Positions 42,601 through 51,205 of a stretch of 64,000 bases of DNA are shown in pieces. Made by a program: the position numbers and the translations under genes. Numbering within the stretch: the first letter of the stretch is position 1; each line of letters opens with the position of its first letter. Below the pieces are notes generated by a model. It did not search any database. It saw only the letters and a list, made by a program, of their open reading frames with translations, and had not been told where the DNA came from. The stretch is taken from positions 124,001 to 188,000 of the forward strand of contig NZ_CALNVW010000020.1 of the NCBI RefSeq assembly GCF_940670765.1, read 5' to 3'. The stretch comes from Streptomyces sp. A 4/2 (GTDB lineage Bacteria; Actinomycetota; Actinomycetes; Streptomycetales; Streptomycetaceae).

Positions 42601-42827
42601 AGGGTGAGCCGATGCTGGAGACGAGCGTTCTGCACTACTCGCCGTTCGATCTGGAGGGGCCGAAGCATCCCTACGAACTGAAGCGGCGCGACGAGACGAT
42701 CCTGGGGGTCAACCACCGGCAGATGGGAGTCGGCGGCAACGACTCGTGGGGAGCCCCACCGCTCGCGCAGTACCTGCTGCACGCGGGGCGCACCTACACG
42801 TACGCGTACCGGCTGCGGGCCGCCTGA
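39612..42827 (+). CDS. Exported GH2 beta-galactosidase (LacZ-like)
   Basis: 1071 residues, the five-domain LacZ layout. A twin-arginine-like signal (PSRRSVLSTGAALAGWSVFA) indicates export of the folded enzyme. Jelly-roll domain: SYRRSFTVP and SEDSYTPAEFDIT; central TIM barrel with the acid/base Glu in WSLGNEAGQG and nucleophile Glu in FMLCEYAHAMGNSSG; the C-terminal domain has NFWRGPTDNDIGRG and WYGRGPQENYWDR. It hydrolyses beta-galactosides outside the cell. The ATG follows GGAG. Next to a phosphoglucomutase/GH65 pair, so this is a carbohydrate-use region. Confidence 0.93.
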   Translation: MSPNRPSRRSVLSTGAALAGWSVFAAQKQAFASTSSTATSSTVGSSATAGTADSAVWDGQPRVFQINREAARARLVPYASASDALRGDMEKSPYFRSLNGSWRFHWSKNPDARPTGFEAPGYDDSSWDHIPVPSNWEIEGYPEPIYLNIRYPWTGYEIPVPPNVPHDFNPVGSYRRSFTVPRDWSGRRTLISFQGVKSAFFLWVNGEKVGYSEDSYTPAEFDITDHVRPGANTLAVEVYRWSDGSWLEDQDMIDLSGIFRDVYVYAIPTVHVQDLFVRTALDDSYRDAVLTVTATVRNRGTAEATGHRIEAVLHDGRGRRVGRPLAGDVPLGSGDAEVVLKADVEAPALWSAEDPNLYTLIVTLTDGSGKAVDIQRVRTGFRQVDFGPGTFTVNGKPIMFRGTDRHESDPDHGQAIREPRMVEDIRLMKQHNINAVRTSHYPNHPRWLELCDEYGLYVIGETNLESHGVRDIVPTWLPEWTDACVDRLRSMVERDKNHPSIVVWSLGNEAGQGSNFQTMADWAHARDTSRPVHYEGMNAVADLHSEMYTKPADVEAYGKSGNPTPFMLCEYAHAMGNSSGNLKEYWDVFERYPNLHGAFVWDWVDQAIRLPVPGDAKHTYLSYGGDWHAGYPTDANFCCNGLVSADRIPHPGLLELKKVYQPVGVAAADLSAGTVTVRNKHLFSTLGAYELRWDVTCDGRSVQHGTLAAPDVRPGSEGIVHIPYRKPSSPEPGAEYWLNVSFVLKSSASWAEAGHTVAAEQLALDWHTPAPADPPPDTLPTLTVDETDARVLISGRDMEVVLDKSTGTLASYRVKGQLLLAGGPVPNFWRGPTDNDIGRGAQTSLRTWRSAGTDRKVTSVKTGRPSPGVVTVEVGCSLPTSPAASTWTTVFTVRGDGEIRVRHTLDAPVGLPDLPLVGALLTVPEGFEQIDWYGRGPQENYWDRHTGAFVGRYRSTVDQQVAAYVRPEQTGNMTDVRRLTVTDRAGTGLLVQADPGEGEPMLETSVLHYSPFDLEGPKHPYELKRRDETILGVNHRQMGVGGNDSWGAPPLAQYLLHAGRTYTYAYRLRAA

Positions 42828-43108
42828 TCGGAGCCCCGGTCCGTCTGCTCCTCACGGCAGGCGGACCGGGGGGCCGGTCCCGGTGATCCGCCCTCCGGTC
42901 AGTGGGGCTTCGTCTTCTGCCGGGTGCATGCCTCCAGCCTCTCGCCCGGAGGGCGCCCGCGACAATTCAGTTGCGGGCACGGGGTCCCCGTTCGAAGCGG
43001 TGCACGCCCTGTACGACGTGCCCGGCCGTAGAGCCGTGGTGTCGACGTGCCACGGCCGTACAGCCGTGGTGCCATGGAGTGGACGCCCCCACGAAGGGAC
43101 CCGTCCAC

Positions 43109-43897
43109 ATGACCGCCGAACTGGTGCCGATGCCGCGACTGCGGTCCCTGCGCGCCGTGGTCTTCGATACCGACGGAGTCATCACCGATACCGCCCGGCT
43201 GCACGCGGCGGCCTGGAAGCAGGCATTCGACAGCCTCCTTTCGGCACGGGCCGGGCAGCGCCCGTTCGACTCCGGTCAGGACTATCTCCGGTACGTCGAC
43301 GGCCGGTCGCGGCTGGACGGGGCGGTGGCGTTCCTGGAGTCGAGGGGGCTGGAGCTGCCCCTGGGTGACCCTGACGATCCTCCGGGCGCCTCGTCGGTGT
43401 GGGCAGTGGCGGCGCACAAGGACGAACTCTTCACGAACGGTCTGCGTGCCCACCCGGTCAGGACCTATCAGGGCACGGTGCGTCTGCTGCACGCTCTTCA
43501 GGACGCCGGAACAGCGGTGGCGGCTGTTTCCGCGTCCCGGCACGCGACGGAGTTGCTGTCGAGGGCCGGCCTGCTGAGCCTCTTCGATGCCGTGGTGGAC
43601 GGCAACGAGGCCCTCAGGCTGCGGCTGCCGGGAAAGCCGGACCCCGCGCTGTTCCTGGCGGCTGCCGACCGTCTGAGCTGTCCCCCGGACGCGGCAGCGG
43701 TGGTGGAGGACGCGCTGGCCGGGGTGGAGGCGGGCAGGCAGGGCGGCTTCGCCCTGGTGGTCGGGGTGGACCGTACCGGGGGTCCGGACAGCGCCGAGAA
43801 CCTTCGTCGGCACGGGGCGGATCTGGTGGTGCCGGACCCCGGCGATCTGCTCGTGCCGGGGACCGGTGCGTCTGCGCCGCCGGGGGCCCGCCGATGA
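43109..43897 (+). CDS. Beta-phosphoglucomutase-type HAD hydrolase
   Basis: 262 residues. The nucleophile motif VVFDTDGVITDT (DxD), a helical cap with QDYLRYVDGRSRLDGAVAFL (the beta-PGM substrate-specificity helix), SASRHATELL (motif II), GKPDPALFL and VVEDALAGVEAGRQGGF (motifs III/IV) fit beta-phosphoglucomutase. It converts beta-glucose 1-phosphate into glucose 6-phosphate. The stop overlaps the GH65 start (ATGA), the usual pairing with an alpha-glucoside phosphorylase that makes beta-glucose 1-phosphate. Confidence 0.9.
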   Translation: MTAELVPMPRLRSLRAVVFDTDGVITDTARLHAAAWKQAFDSLLSARAGQRPFDSGQDYLRYVDGRSRLDGAVAFLESRGLELPLGDPDDPPGASSVWAVAAHKDELFTNGLRAHPVRTYQGTVRLLHALQDAGTAVAAVSASRHATELLSRAGLLSLFDAVVDGNEALRLRLPGKPDPALFLAAADRLSCPPDAAAVVEDALAGVEAGRQGGFALVVGVDRTGGPDSAENLRRHGADLVVPDPGDLLVPGTGASAPPGARR

Positions 43898-46305
43898 CGG
43901 CGCCCGCCTGGGTCTGGTCGTACGAGGGCTACCGTCCCGAGGAGGAACGGCTGCGCGAGGCGCTGTGCACGCTCGGCAACGGGTACTTCGCCACCCGGGG
44001 AGCCGGGACGGAATCCGGCGCGTCCGGGGTGCACTACCCGGGGACGTACGCGGCGGGGTGCTACAACCGGCTGACGTCCACGGTGGACGGCCGTCAGGTC
44101 GGCAACGAGGACATGGTCAACCTGCCGAACTGGCTGCCACTGCGCTACCGCATCCGGCCCGCCGGCCGCGGAGCGGGTCCGTGGCTCACGCCTGATGACA
44201 GCCGGTTGGTGGAGCACGGGCAGGACCTGGATCTGCGTGGCGGCACGCTGACCCGCCGGTCGGTCTACGAGGACGGCGCGGGCAGACGGCTGACAGTGGA
44301 GGAGTGCCGCCTGGTTCACATGGGCGATCCGCATCTGGCCGCGCTGCGCGCCCGGTTCACGGTCGACGGGTGGACCGGCGAGGTGGAGGTGGAGACCGGG
44401 CTCGACGGAGATGTCCGGAACAGCGGTGTGGCACGGTACCGGGACCTGGCGAGCCACCATCTGACCGGCTGGACGACGGGCTCCGAGCGGGCGGACCTGC
44501 TGTGGCTGCAGTGCCGCACCAGGACCTCGGACATCGGCGTGGCGCTGGCCGCGCGGACTGCGGTGGCCTCTCCCGCCGGGGACCACGATGCCGCCCGCCC
44601 GACCCTCACGGCCCGGACCGCCGTGCAGCGGCTGGCCCTGCCGGTCGCACCCGGAGAGGACGCGGTCGTCGAGAAGACAGTGGCGCTCTACACCTCCCGC
44701 GATCCGGCGATCGGCAACCCCCTGGCCGCGGCCCGCGCAGCCGTGCGCGACGCCCCCGCCTTCGACAGGCTGCTGGCCGGCCACCACCGGGCCTGGGACG
44801 CCCTGTGGAGCCAGGTCCGGATCGAGGTACCGGGTGAGGCGGGCCGCATTCTCCGGCTGCATCTCTTCCATCTTCTGCAGACCCTGTCCCCGCACACGGT
44901 CGAGCTCGATGTGGGGGTACCGGCGCGGGGCCTGCACGGGGAGGCGTACCGGGGCCATGTCTTCTGGGACGAACTGTTCGTCCTGCCCTTCCTGAATCTG
45001 CATCTCCCGGAGGTGTCCAGGTCGTTGCTCGACTACCGCCACCGGCGGCTGCCCGCGGCGTGCCGGGCGGCGCGCGCTGTCGGCCGCCGGGGCGCGATGT
45101 ACCCGTGGCAGAGTGCCGGCGACGGACGGGAGGAGACCCAGGAGCTGCACCTCAACCCGCGCTCGGGCCGGTGGCTTCCGGACCGTTCACGGCTGCAGCA
45201 CCATGTGGGGTCGGCCGTGGCCTACAACGTGTGGCAGTACGCCCAGGCGACCGCCGATACCGAGTACTTGTACACCAAGGGTGCGGACATGCTCGTGGAG
45301 ATCTCCCGGTTCTGGGCCGACACCGCGGCCTGGGACCCCTCGCTCTCCCGCTACCGGATCACGGGCGTGGTCGGCCCGGACGAGTACCACGACGCCTACC
45401 CGGGGGCCGGGGCGGGCGGGCTCGACGACAACACGTACACCAACGTGACCGCGGCCTGGGTGCTGGCACGGACGACGGAGCTGTGCCGCGCTCTTCCCGC
45501 CGTCCAGCAGGGGCAGTTGTTCGACCGCCTGCAGGTGAGTGCGGATGAAGTGACTCGCTGGGAGGATGTCTCCCGCCATCTGTACGTACCGCATCACGAC
45601 GGCGTCATCAGCCAGTTCGCCGGTTACGGGGAGCTGGCCGAGCTGGACTGGGCGGACTACCGCCGCAGGTACGGGGACATCAGGCGCCTGGACCGGATCC
45701 TGGAGTCCGAGGGGGACAGCGTCAACCACTACCAGGCGTCCAAGCAGGCCGATGTGCTGATGCTGGGCTACCTCTTCTCCCCCGGCGAACTCGCCACCAC
45801 GTTCCAGCAGCTCGGATACGACCTGGACGACGATCTGTGGCGCGGCACGGTCGACTACTACCTGGCGCGCACCAGCCACGGCTCCACGCTGAGTTCGCTG
45901 GTGCACGCGTGGGTCCTGGCGCGGTTCCGGCCCGCTGACGCCTGGGCGTTCTGCGAGGAGGCCCTCACCGGTGACGTGGCCGATGTCCAGGGCGGCACCA
46001 CCGAGGAGGGCATCCATCTGGGGGCCATGGCCGGCACCCTGGATCTGGTGCAGCGGGGCATGACCGGGCTGGAGACCCGCGAGGACACCTTGTGGCTCGC
46101 TCCGGCCGCGCTGCCCCAGCTCTCGAAATTCGATGTCCGTATCCGCTTCCGCCGGCACTGGAACGTCGAGCTGCGCCTTCGCGCCCAGCGTCTGCGTATC
46201 GCCGTGCCGGACGAGGACGCGGCTCCCGTGCATGTCGCCCTGGACGGCAGCTCGTTCACGATCCCTCCGGGCGCGTCGCGGTGGCTGGACCTGCCCGAAT
46301 CGTGA
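43894..46305 (+). CDS. GH65 alpha-glucoside phosphorylase/hydrolase
   Basis: 803 residues. The N-terminal super-sandwich starts ALCTLGNGYFATRGAG; the (alpha/alpha)6 catalytic barrel has FWDELFVLPFL, TGVVGPDEYHDA (the Glu of DEYH is the general acid), and YQASKQADVLMLGYLF, which in phosphorylases forms part of the phosphate site. Coupled to beta-phosphoglucomutase, so phosphorolysis of trehalose, maltose, kojibiose or nigerose is likelier than hydrolysis; the exact disaccharide is open. Cytoplasmic: no signal. It lies downstream of the beta-galactosidase gene on the same strand, after about 280 bases. Confidence 0.9.
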   Translation: MTAPAWVWSYEGYRPEEERLREALCTLGNGYFATRGAGTESGASGVHYPGTYAAGCYNRLTSTVDGRQVGNEDMVNLPNWLPLRYRIRPAGRGAGPWLTPDDSRLVEHGQDLDLRGGTLTRRSVYEDGAGRRLTVEECRLVHMGDPHLAALRARFTVDGWTGEVEVETGLDGDVRNSGVARYRDLASHHLTGWTTGSERADLLWLQCRTRTSDIGVALAARTAVASPAGDHDAARPTLTARTAVQRLALPVAPGEDAVVEKTVALYTSRDPAIGNPLAAARAAVRDAPAFDRLLAGHHRAWDALWSQVRIEVPGEAGRILRLHLFHLLQTLSPHTVELDVGVPARGLHGEAYRGHVFWDELFVLPFLNLHLPEVSRSLLDYRHRRLPAACRAARAVGRRGAMYPWQSAGDGREETQELHLNPRSGRWLPDRSRLQHHVGSAVAYNVWQYAQATADTEYLYTKGADMLVEISRFWADTAAWDPSLSRYRITGVVGPDEYHDAYPGAGAGGLDDNTYTNVTAAWVLARTTELCRALPAVQQGQLFDRLQVSADEVTRWEDVSRHLYVPHHDGVISQFAGYGELAELDWADYRRRYGDIRRLDRILESEGDSVNHYQASKQADVLMLGYLFSPGELATTFQQLGYDLDDDLWRGTVDYYLARTSHGSTLSSLVHAWVLARFRPADAWAFCEEALTGDVADVQGGTTEEGIHLGAMAGTLDLVQRGMTGLETREDTLWLAPAALPQLSKFDVRIRFRRHWNVELRLRAQRLRIAVPDEDAAPVHVALDGSSFTIPPGASRWLDLPES

Positions 46306-46496
46306 AGACCTGCACCCACTACGCTCCCCGAACGGATACGTTGACGGTTATTTTCGTACGTACGCCCGGGACTTGGAGCCCTCACGTCCACGGACTCCGG
46401 CCAACTCACCTGAAGGCGAAGGGCGCAGGAGGCGGATCACCGTGTCCGTCGGGGCGGACACCGGCAGGAATCGACAGACGGATCAGGCGGTAGAGG

Positions 46497-47285
46497 ATGA
46501 ACAACCAACAGGCCGAACGGGTCGGCAGCCGAGCCCACTCGGCGCGGGTGTACGACTGCATCCTGGGTGGCAAGGACCACTACGAAGTGGACCGCCTCGC
46601 GGCCGAGGCGTCGCTGGCGGCCTGGCCCGGCCTCCGGTCGAGCATGCTGGCGAACCGGGCAGCCATGCGGCGCATGGCGCACTGGCTGGCGGCGGAAGCC
46701 GGGATCCGGCAGTTCCTGGACATCGGCACCGGGATACCCACCGAACCGAATCTGCACCAGGTCGTGCAGCAGGTGGCCCCCGAGACCCGGATCGTCTACG
46801 TCGACAACGACCCGGTCGTCCTGGCCCACGCCGATGCTCTGATGCGCAGCACGCCCGAGGGCCGGACCGACTACATCCAGAGCGACATGAACGCGCCGGA
46901 AACCCTGCTGGCCGATCCCGCCCTCGGCCGGACCCTGGATCTGGCGGAGCCCGTCGCCCTGACGGTCATCGCCATGCTGCAGTTCGTCGCGGACGCGCAG
47001 AACCTGATCGAGACCCTGATGGAGCCGTTGGCGCCCGGCAGTTACCTCGCGGTGACCCTCGCCACGGCCGATCTCGCTCCGGGGTCGGAGGCCCTGGCCC
47101 GCGAGTACACGCAGCGGGGCATCCCCATGTATCTGCGTGACCGGGCCGAGGTGGAGGGGCTGTTCGCCGGGCTGGACCTGGTGGAGCCGGGCGTCGTACC
47201 GATGACCTCCTGGCGGCCCGCCCCCGGCGACGAAGTGCCCGACACCACGACCAACATGTATGCCGGAGTGGCACGGAAGCCCTGA
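46497..47285 (+). CDS. DUF574-type SAM-dependent methyltransferase
   Basis: 262 residues of the S-adenosyl methyltransferase family (PF04672) expanded in Streptomyces: HSARVYDCILGGKDHYEVDR, then motif I FLDIGTGIPTEPNLHQV, and VYVDNDPVVLAHADALM. Biological substrates are mostly unknown; many lie by regulatory operons. The ribosome site is close (GAGG immediately before ATG, GGCGG further up). Followed by a hairpin, so probably monocistronic. Confidence 0.9.
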   Translation: MNNQQAERVGSRAHSARVYDCILGGKDHYEVDRLAAEASLAAWPGLRSSMLANRAAMRRMAHWLAAEAGIRQFLDIGTGIPTEPNLHQVVQQVAPETRIVYVDNDPVVLAHADALMRSTPEGRTDYIQSDMNAPETLLADPALGRTLDLAEPVALTVIAMLQFVADAQNLIETLMEPLAPGSYLAVTLATADLAPGSEALAREYTQRGIPMYLRDRAEVEGLFAGLDLVEPGVVPMTSWRPAPGDEVPDTTTNMYAGVARKP

Positions 47286-47322
47286 CGGTCTTCTCGGCGC
47301 CTCCTCGCAACTACCGTCGGCG

Positions 47323-47365
47323 GAGCACCGGTCCGGCCGCCCTCAGGGGTGTCCGGCCGGTGCTC
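47323..47365. terminator. Stem-loop with following T-run
   Basis: GAGCACCGG (47323-47331) pairs with CCGGTGCTC (47357-47365); GGCCG and TTTT follow. It lies 38 bases after the methyltransferase stop, the only hairpin in the window with a clear T-tract. Confidence 0.8.
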
Positions 47366-47434
47366 GGCCGTTTTCCGTTCCTTCCCGCGGTCCCGGCGAC
47401 ACGTGCGAAATACCCGAAGCCGTAGACCCGGTTC

Positions 47435-47456
47435 GGTCAAATGACCGTCAAATGAC
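47435..47456. promoter_or_regulatory. TCAAATGAC direct repeat upstream of urea transporter
   Basis: TCAAATGAC occurs at 47437-47445 and 47448-47456, 11 bp apart (one helical turn); the first copy extends to the dyad GGTCA-AA-TGACC. It lies about 255 bases before the urea-transporter gene within a 425-bp gene-free region. Nitrogen regulators (GlnR) control urease in Streptomyces; whether this is such a site cannot be told. Confidence 0.45.
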
Positions 47457-47710
47457 AGGTACGAAAGGTTCAACCCCTGACCAAGGATTCCCCGAATCGG
47501 GTCTGAACTCCCCCATGGGGAACCGAAGGAACCCGCCCCCGAGCAGCGGTGATGCCCGATCGCGCCCACCTGATCACGCTGCGCGTCCGGCTTCCTGCGC
47601 CGCTGTCCCGCTTTCGCCGGGCGTACCGTCTCAACAGAATGTTGATCAAGATCCATAGCCCCCGAAAGCGGGAGTTCTGGTGAATTCGCCATGTCCTCGA
47701 AGGAGAAGAC

Positions 47711-48664
47711 ATGCCTGTAGCGGAACAGGTGGTGCAGGCAGAGAGCTGGGCCCCTGCCGACACCGGGCGGGCGGGGCTGCGCGGCGTCGCACAGGTCGCA
47801 CTCAGCTCGAACGCGTGGTCCGGACTGCTGTTCACCGTCGCGCTGTTCGTCGACGGGTGGCAGCTCGGTCTGTACGGTCTGCTCGGCGCGGCGTCGTCCA
47901 CCGTCGCCGCAGCGCTGCTCGGCGCCGACCGGAAGGGGCTGACCGAAGGGCTGCAGGGCTACTGCGGTTGCCTGACCGGGATCGCTCTCATGGTCCGGCT
48001 GGGAGGCTCGTGGCAGACCGCGGTACTGACCGTTCTCGCCGCAGCGGTGTGCTCGGTGCTGAGCGGCGCGGCAGGTCGCTTCCTCGGCCCCCGCGGGCTG
48101 CCCGTACTGACGGCCCCCTACTGCCTGGTCGCCGGAGCACTGGTGGTCGCGCTATCGAAGGCCCCGGTGACCGCCGGTGCGACCACTCGTATCTCCGGGT
48201 TCACGAACTTGACGGTCACGGAGACCGGGCGGGCGCTCTGCAACAACATCGGCCAGGTCTTCTACCTGGACAAGTGGTACGCGAGCCTGCTCGTGCTCGT
48301 GGGGCTCTTCGTCGCCTCGCGGATCGCCGGCCTCGCGGCGATCGGCGCGAGCGCCCTGACACTCCTGACCTCCTGTGTGGCGGGGCTGCCGGCCGACCGG
48401 ATCGTCGAGGGGCTGTACGGCTACAACGGCGTGCTCTGCGCTGTCGCGCTGGCAGCCACCTTCCTGACTCTCACCCCGTGGACCGCCGGGTACGCGGCGC
48501 TCGCCGCCGTGGCCTCGGTCCCCTTCACCGCCGCCTGGGAGGTCTTTGCCCAGCCGTCCGGTGGATACCCCTTCACCTGGCCGTTCACCGTGACGACCTG
48601 GCTCTTCCTGGCGGCCGGTCCAGCTCTGGGCCGGCCCGGCATCTCGTTCGAGAAAGCAATGTGA
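47711..48664 (+). CDS. Urea transporter (UT family)
   Basis: 317 residues with about ten hydrophobic segments in two repeats, as in the UT channel family: ALLGADRKGLTEGLQGYCGCLTGIAL (first repeat) and GLPADRIVEGLYGYNGVLCAVAL (second), each with the GxxGYNGxL-type pore signature. It passes urea into the cell passively. GAAGGAG precedes the ATG. It lies only 4 bases ahead of ureA, so substrate uptake and hydrolysis are made together. Confidence 0.92.
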   Translation: MPVAEQVVQAESWAPADTGRAGLRGVAQVALSSNAWSGLLFTVALFVDGWQLGLYGLLGAASSTVAAALLGADRKGLTEGLQGYCGCLTGIALMVRLGGSWQTAVLTVLAAAVCSVLSGAAGRFLGPRGLPVLTAPYCLVAGALVVALSKAPVTAGATTRISGFTNLTVTETGRALCNNIGQVFYLDKWYASLLVLVGLFVASRIAGLAAIGASALTLLTSCVAGLPADRIVEGLYGYNGVLCAVALAATFLTLTPWTAGYAALAAVASVPFTAAWEVFAQPSGGYPFTWPFTVTTWLFLAAGPALGRPGISFEKAM

Positions 48665-48668
48665 CGCC

Positions 48669-48974
48669 ATGAACCTCGCACCGCGGGAAATCGACAAACT
48701 CCACGTCTACGTGGTGGCGGACCTGGCCCGCCGCCGCCGAGCCCGGGGAACCAAACTCAACTACAGCGAGGCCGCCGCGCTGATCACCGAGGCCGTACTG
48801 GAGGCCGCGCGCGACGGCCACACCGTCGCCGAGTGCATGGAACTGGGCCGCAAGGTCGTCTCGGGCGACGACGTGATGCCCGGCGTACGGGAGATGCTCA
48901 CCGTCCTGCAGGTCGAGACGGCCTTCATCGACGGCACGAAACTCGTCACCTGCCACGACCCGATCAGCGCCTGA
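48669..48974 (+). CDS. ureA: Urease subunit gamma
   Basis: 101 residues, full length. APREIDKLHVYVVADLARRRRARG, LNYSEAAALITEAVLEAARDG and VMPGVREMLTVLQVETAFIDGTKLV are the gamma-subunit hallmarks. It packs with UreB and UreC into the (UreABC)3 enzyme. The start is 4 bases past the transporter stop. Confidence 0.97.
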   Translation: MNLAPREIDKLHVYVVADLARRRRARGTKLNYSEAAALITEAVLEAARDGHTVAECMELGRKVVSGDDVMPGVREMLTVLQVETAFIDGTKLVTCHDPISA

Positions 48975-48999
48975 ACACCCGAGGCAAGAGGAGACACAG

Positions 49000-49410
49000 A
49001 TGTCGGGCGGAGCCCACTACCTCTACGGGGACGATCCCGTGGAGATCAACGCCAACCGGGCCAGGACCAGGCTCTCCGTCGCCAACACCGGCGACCGGGC
49101 CGTCCAGATCGGATCCCACTACCACTTCTTCGAGACCAACCGCGCGCTGCGCTTCGACCGTGAGGCCGCCTACGGCATGCGCCTCGACATCCCCTCCGGC
49201 ACCGCTGTGCGCTTCGAGCCCGGCGACACCCGCGAGGTGGACCTGTGTGCCTTCGCGGGCACCGGGCGGCTCACCGGCTTCGCCGGACTCGTCAACGGGG
49301 GCCTGTCGGCCCCGGACACCAAGCGCACCGCGCTCCGCCGCGCCGAGGAGCTGGGTTTCATCCACCCCGACAGCGCGGACGACACCGACAACGAGGGGGA
49401 CCGGAACTGA
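49000..49410 (+). CDS. ureB: Urease subunit beta
   Basis: 136 residues. GDDPVEINANRARTRLSVANTGDRAVQIGSHYHFFE and FEPGDTREVDLCAFAGTGRLTGF are standard beta-subunit segments; the C-terminal tail is acidic (HPDSADDTDNEGD). AGAGGAGA precedes the ATG. The stop overlaps the ureC start by one base (TGATG). Confidence 0.97.
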   Translation: MSGGAHYLYGDDPVEINANRARTRLSVANTGDRAVQIGSHYHFFETNRALRFDREAAYGMRLDIPSGTAVRFEPGDTREVDLCAFAGTGRLTGFAGLVNGGLSAPDTKRTALRRAEELGFIHPDSADDTDNEGDRN

Positions 49411-51134
49411 TGGCCATCATCCCGCGCAAGCAGTACACGGACCTGTTCGGTCCCACCGTGGGCGACCGGTTCCACCTGGCGGACACCAACCTGGTCGTCG
49501 AGGTCGAGTACGACCACAACGCCGGTTCCTACGGGGAAGAGGCCGTATACGGCGGCGGCAAGGCCATCCGGGACGGAATGGCGCAGGACCCGTCCGCGCT
49601 GAACCGCGAGGGCGCCCTGGACCTCGTCATCACCAATGTCGTGGTCATGGACCCGGTCCTGGGCGTCGTCAAGGGCGACATCGGCGTCCGCGGCGGCCTG
49701 ATCGTCGGCGTCGGCAAGGCGGGCAACCCGCACCTCCAGACCGGTGTGGACCCCAAGCTCGTCATCGGCCCCGGCACCGAAGTGATATCCGGTGAGCACC
49801 TCATCGCCACCGCCGGCGGCGTCGACACGCACATCCACTTCATCTCGCCGCAGCAGGCCCAGGAGGGCCTGTCCAACGGCATCACCACCTTCTTCGGCGG
49901 TGGCACCGGTCCGACCGACGGCAGCAACGGCACGACCTGTACGCCCGGTCCGTGGAACATCCACCGGATGCTGGAGGCCGTGGAGGATCTGCCGGTCAAC
50001 GTGGGACTGCTCGGCAAGGGCAACGGCAGCCTGCCCGAGGCCCTGCGCGAGCAGGTCGAGGCAGGTGCGGCCGGGCTGAAGGTGCACGAGGACTGGGGCG
50101 CCACCCCCGCCACCATCGACACCGCGCTGCGGGTCGCCGACGAGTACGACGTCCAGATGGCCATTCACACCGACACCCTCAACGAGGGTGGCTTCTACGA
50201 GGACACCCTGTCGGCGATCGACGGCCGGACCATCCACACCTTCCACACCGAGGGCGCGGGCGGCGGGCACGCCCCGGACATCATCCGGGTGTCGGGCGAG
50301 GCCAACGTGCTCCCGGCCTCCACCAACCCCACGCTGCCGTACACGGTCAACGCGGTGGACGAGCTGCTGGACATGGTGATGGTCTGTCACCACCTGTCCC
50401 GCGACATCCCCGAGGATGTCTCGTTCGCCGACAGCCGGGTGCGTGCCGAGACGATCGCGGCCGAGACCGTGCTGCACGACCTCGGCGTGATCAGCATCTT
50501 CTCGTCGGACTCGCAGGCGATGGGGCGGGTCGGTGAGTCCTTCATCCGCGCCTTCCAGACCGCGCACCACTGCAAGGCGCTGCGCGGCCCGCTGGCGGAG
50601 GACAGCTCCCGCAACGACAACGCGCGTGTCCTGCGGTACCTGGCCAAGCTGACGATCAACCCCGCGACAGCGGTCGGCGCCGCGGACGTGATCGGTTCCC
50701 TGGAGCCCGGCAAACTCGCCGACATCGTGCTCTGGCCGATCCACTCCTTCGCGGCCAAGCCCAAGATGATCATCAAGGGCGGCATGGTCAACTGGGCCCT
50801 GATGGGCGACCCCAACGCTTCCCTGCCGACGCCCCAACCGGTGTACTACCGGCCGATGTTCGGCACCTACGGCCGCGCCAAGCAGCGTACGTCGGTGACG
50901 TTCATGTCGCAGGCGTCGATCGCCGCGGGCGTCCCCGGCGAGCTGGGGCTCCAGCGGCGGATCGAGCCGGTTCAGCGCTGCCGGACCATCGGCAAGGAGC
51001 ACATGGTGCGCAACGACGCGCTACCGCGCATCGAGGTGGACCCGGAGACGTACAAGGTCACCGTCGACGGCGAGCCCGCCACCATCGAGCCTGCCGAGCG
51101 GCTCCCGCTCAACCACCTCTTCTACATCGTCTGA
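49410..51134 (+). CDS. ureC: Urease subunit alpha
   Basis: 574 residues. Nickel-site ligands are complete: His141 and His143 (GGVDTHIHF), the carbamylated Lys224 (GLKVHEDWG), His253 (MAIHTDTLNE), His279 (FHTEGAGGGHAPD) and Asp in SSDSQAMG. The mobile flap Cys326-His327 is in MVCHHLSRDIPED. The enzyme hydrolyses urea to ammonia and carbamate. The start at 49410 overlaps ureB. Confidence 0.98.
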   Translation: MAIIPRKQYTDLFGPTVGDRFHLADTNLVVEVEYDHNAGSYGEEAVYGGGKAIRDGMAQDPSALNREGALDLVITNVVVMDPVLGVVKGDIGVRGGLIVGVGKAGNPHLQTGVDPKLVIGPGTEVISGEHLIATAGGVDTHIHFISPQQAQEGLSNGITTFFGGGTGPTDGSNGTTCTPGPWNIHRMLEAVEDLPVNVGLLGKGNGSLPEALREQVEAGAAGLKVHEDWGATPATIDTALRVADEYDVQMAIHTDTLNEGGFYEDTLSAIDGRTIHTFHTEGAGGGHAPDIIRVSGEANVLPASTNPTLPYTVNAVDELLDMVMVCHHLSRDIPEDVSFADSRVRAETIAAETVLHDLGVISIFSSDSQAMGRVGESFIRAFQTAHHCKALRGPLAEDSSRNDNARVLRYLAKLTINPATAVGAADVIGSLEPGKLADIVLWPIHSFAAKPKMIIKGGMVNWALMGDPNASLPTPQPVYYRPMFGTYGRAKQRTSVTFMSQASIAAGVPGELGLQRRIEPVQRCRTIGKEHMVRNDALPRIEVDPETYKVTVDGEPATIEPAERLPLNHLFYIV

Positions 51135-51205
51135 CCGTCCCCTTCGACGGCCCGCAACGGCCGGACGACATCGGACGGCCAGCTGGCACGAACGGAAACC
51201 CCGGC

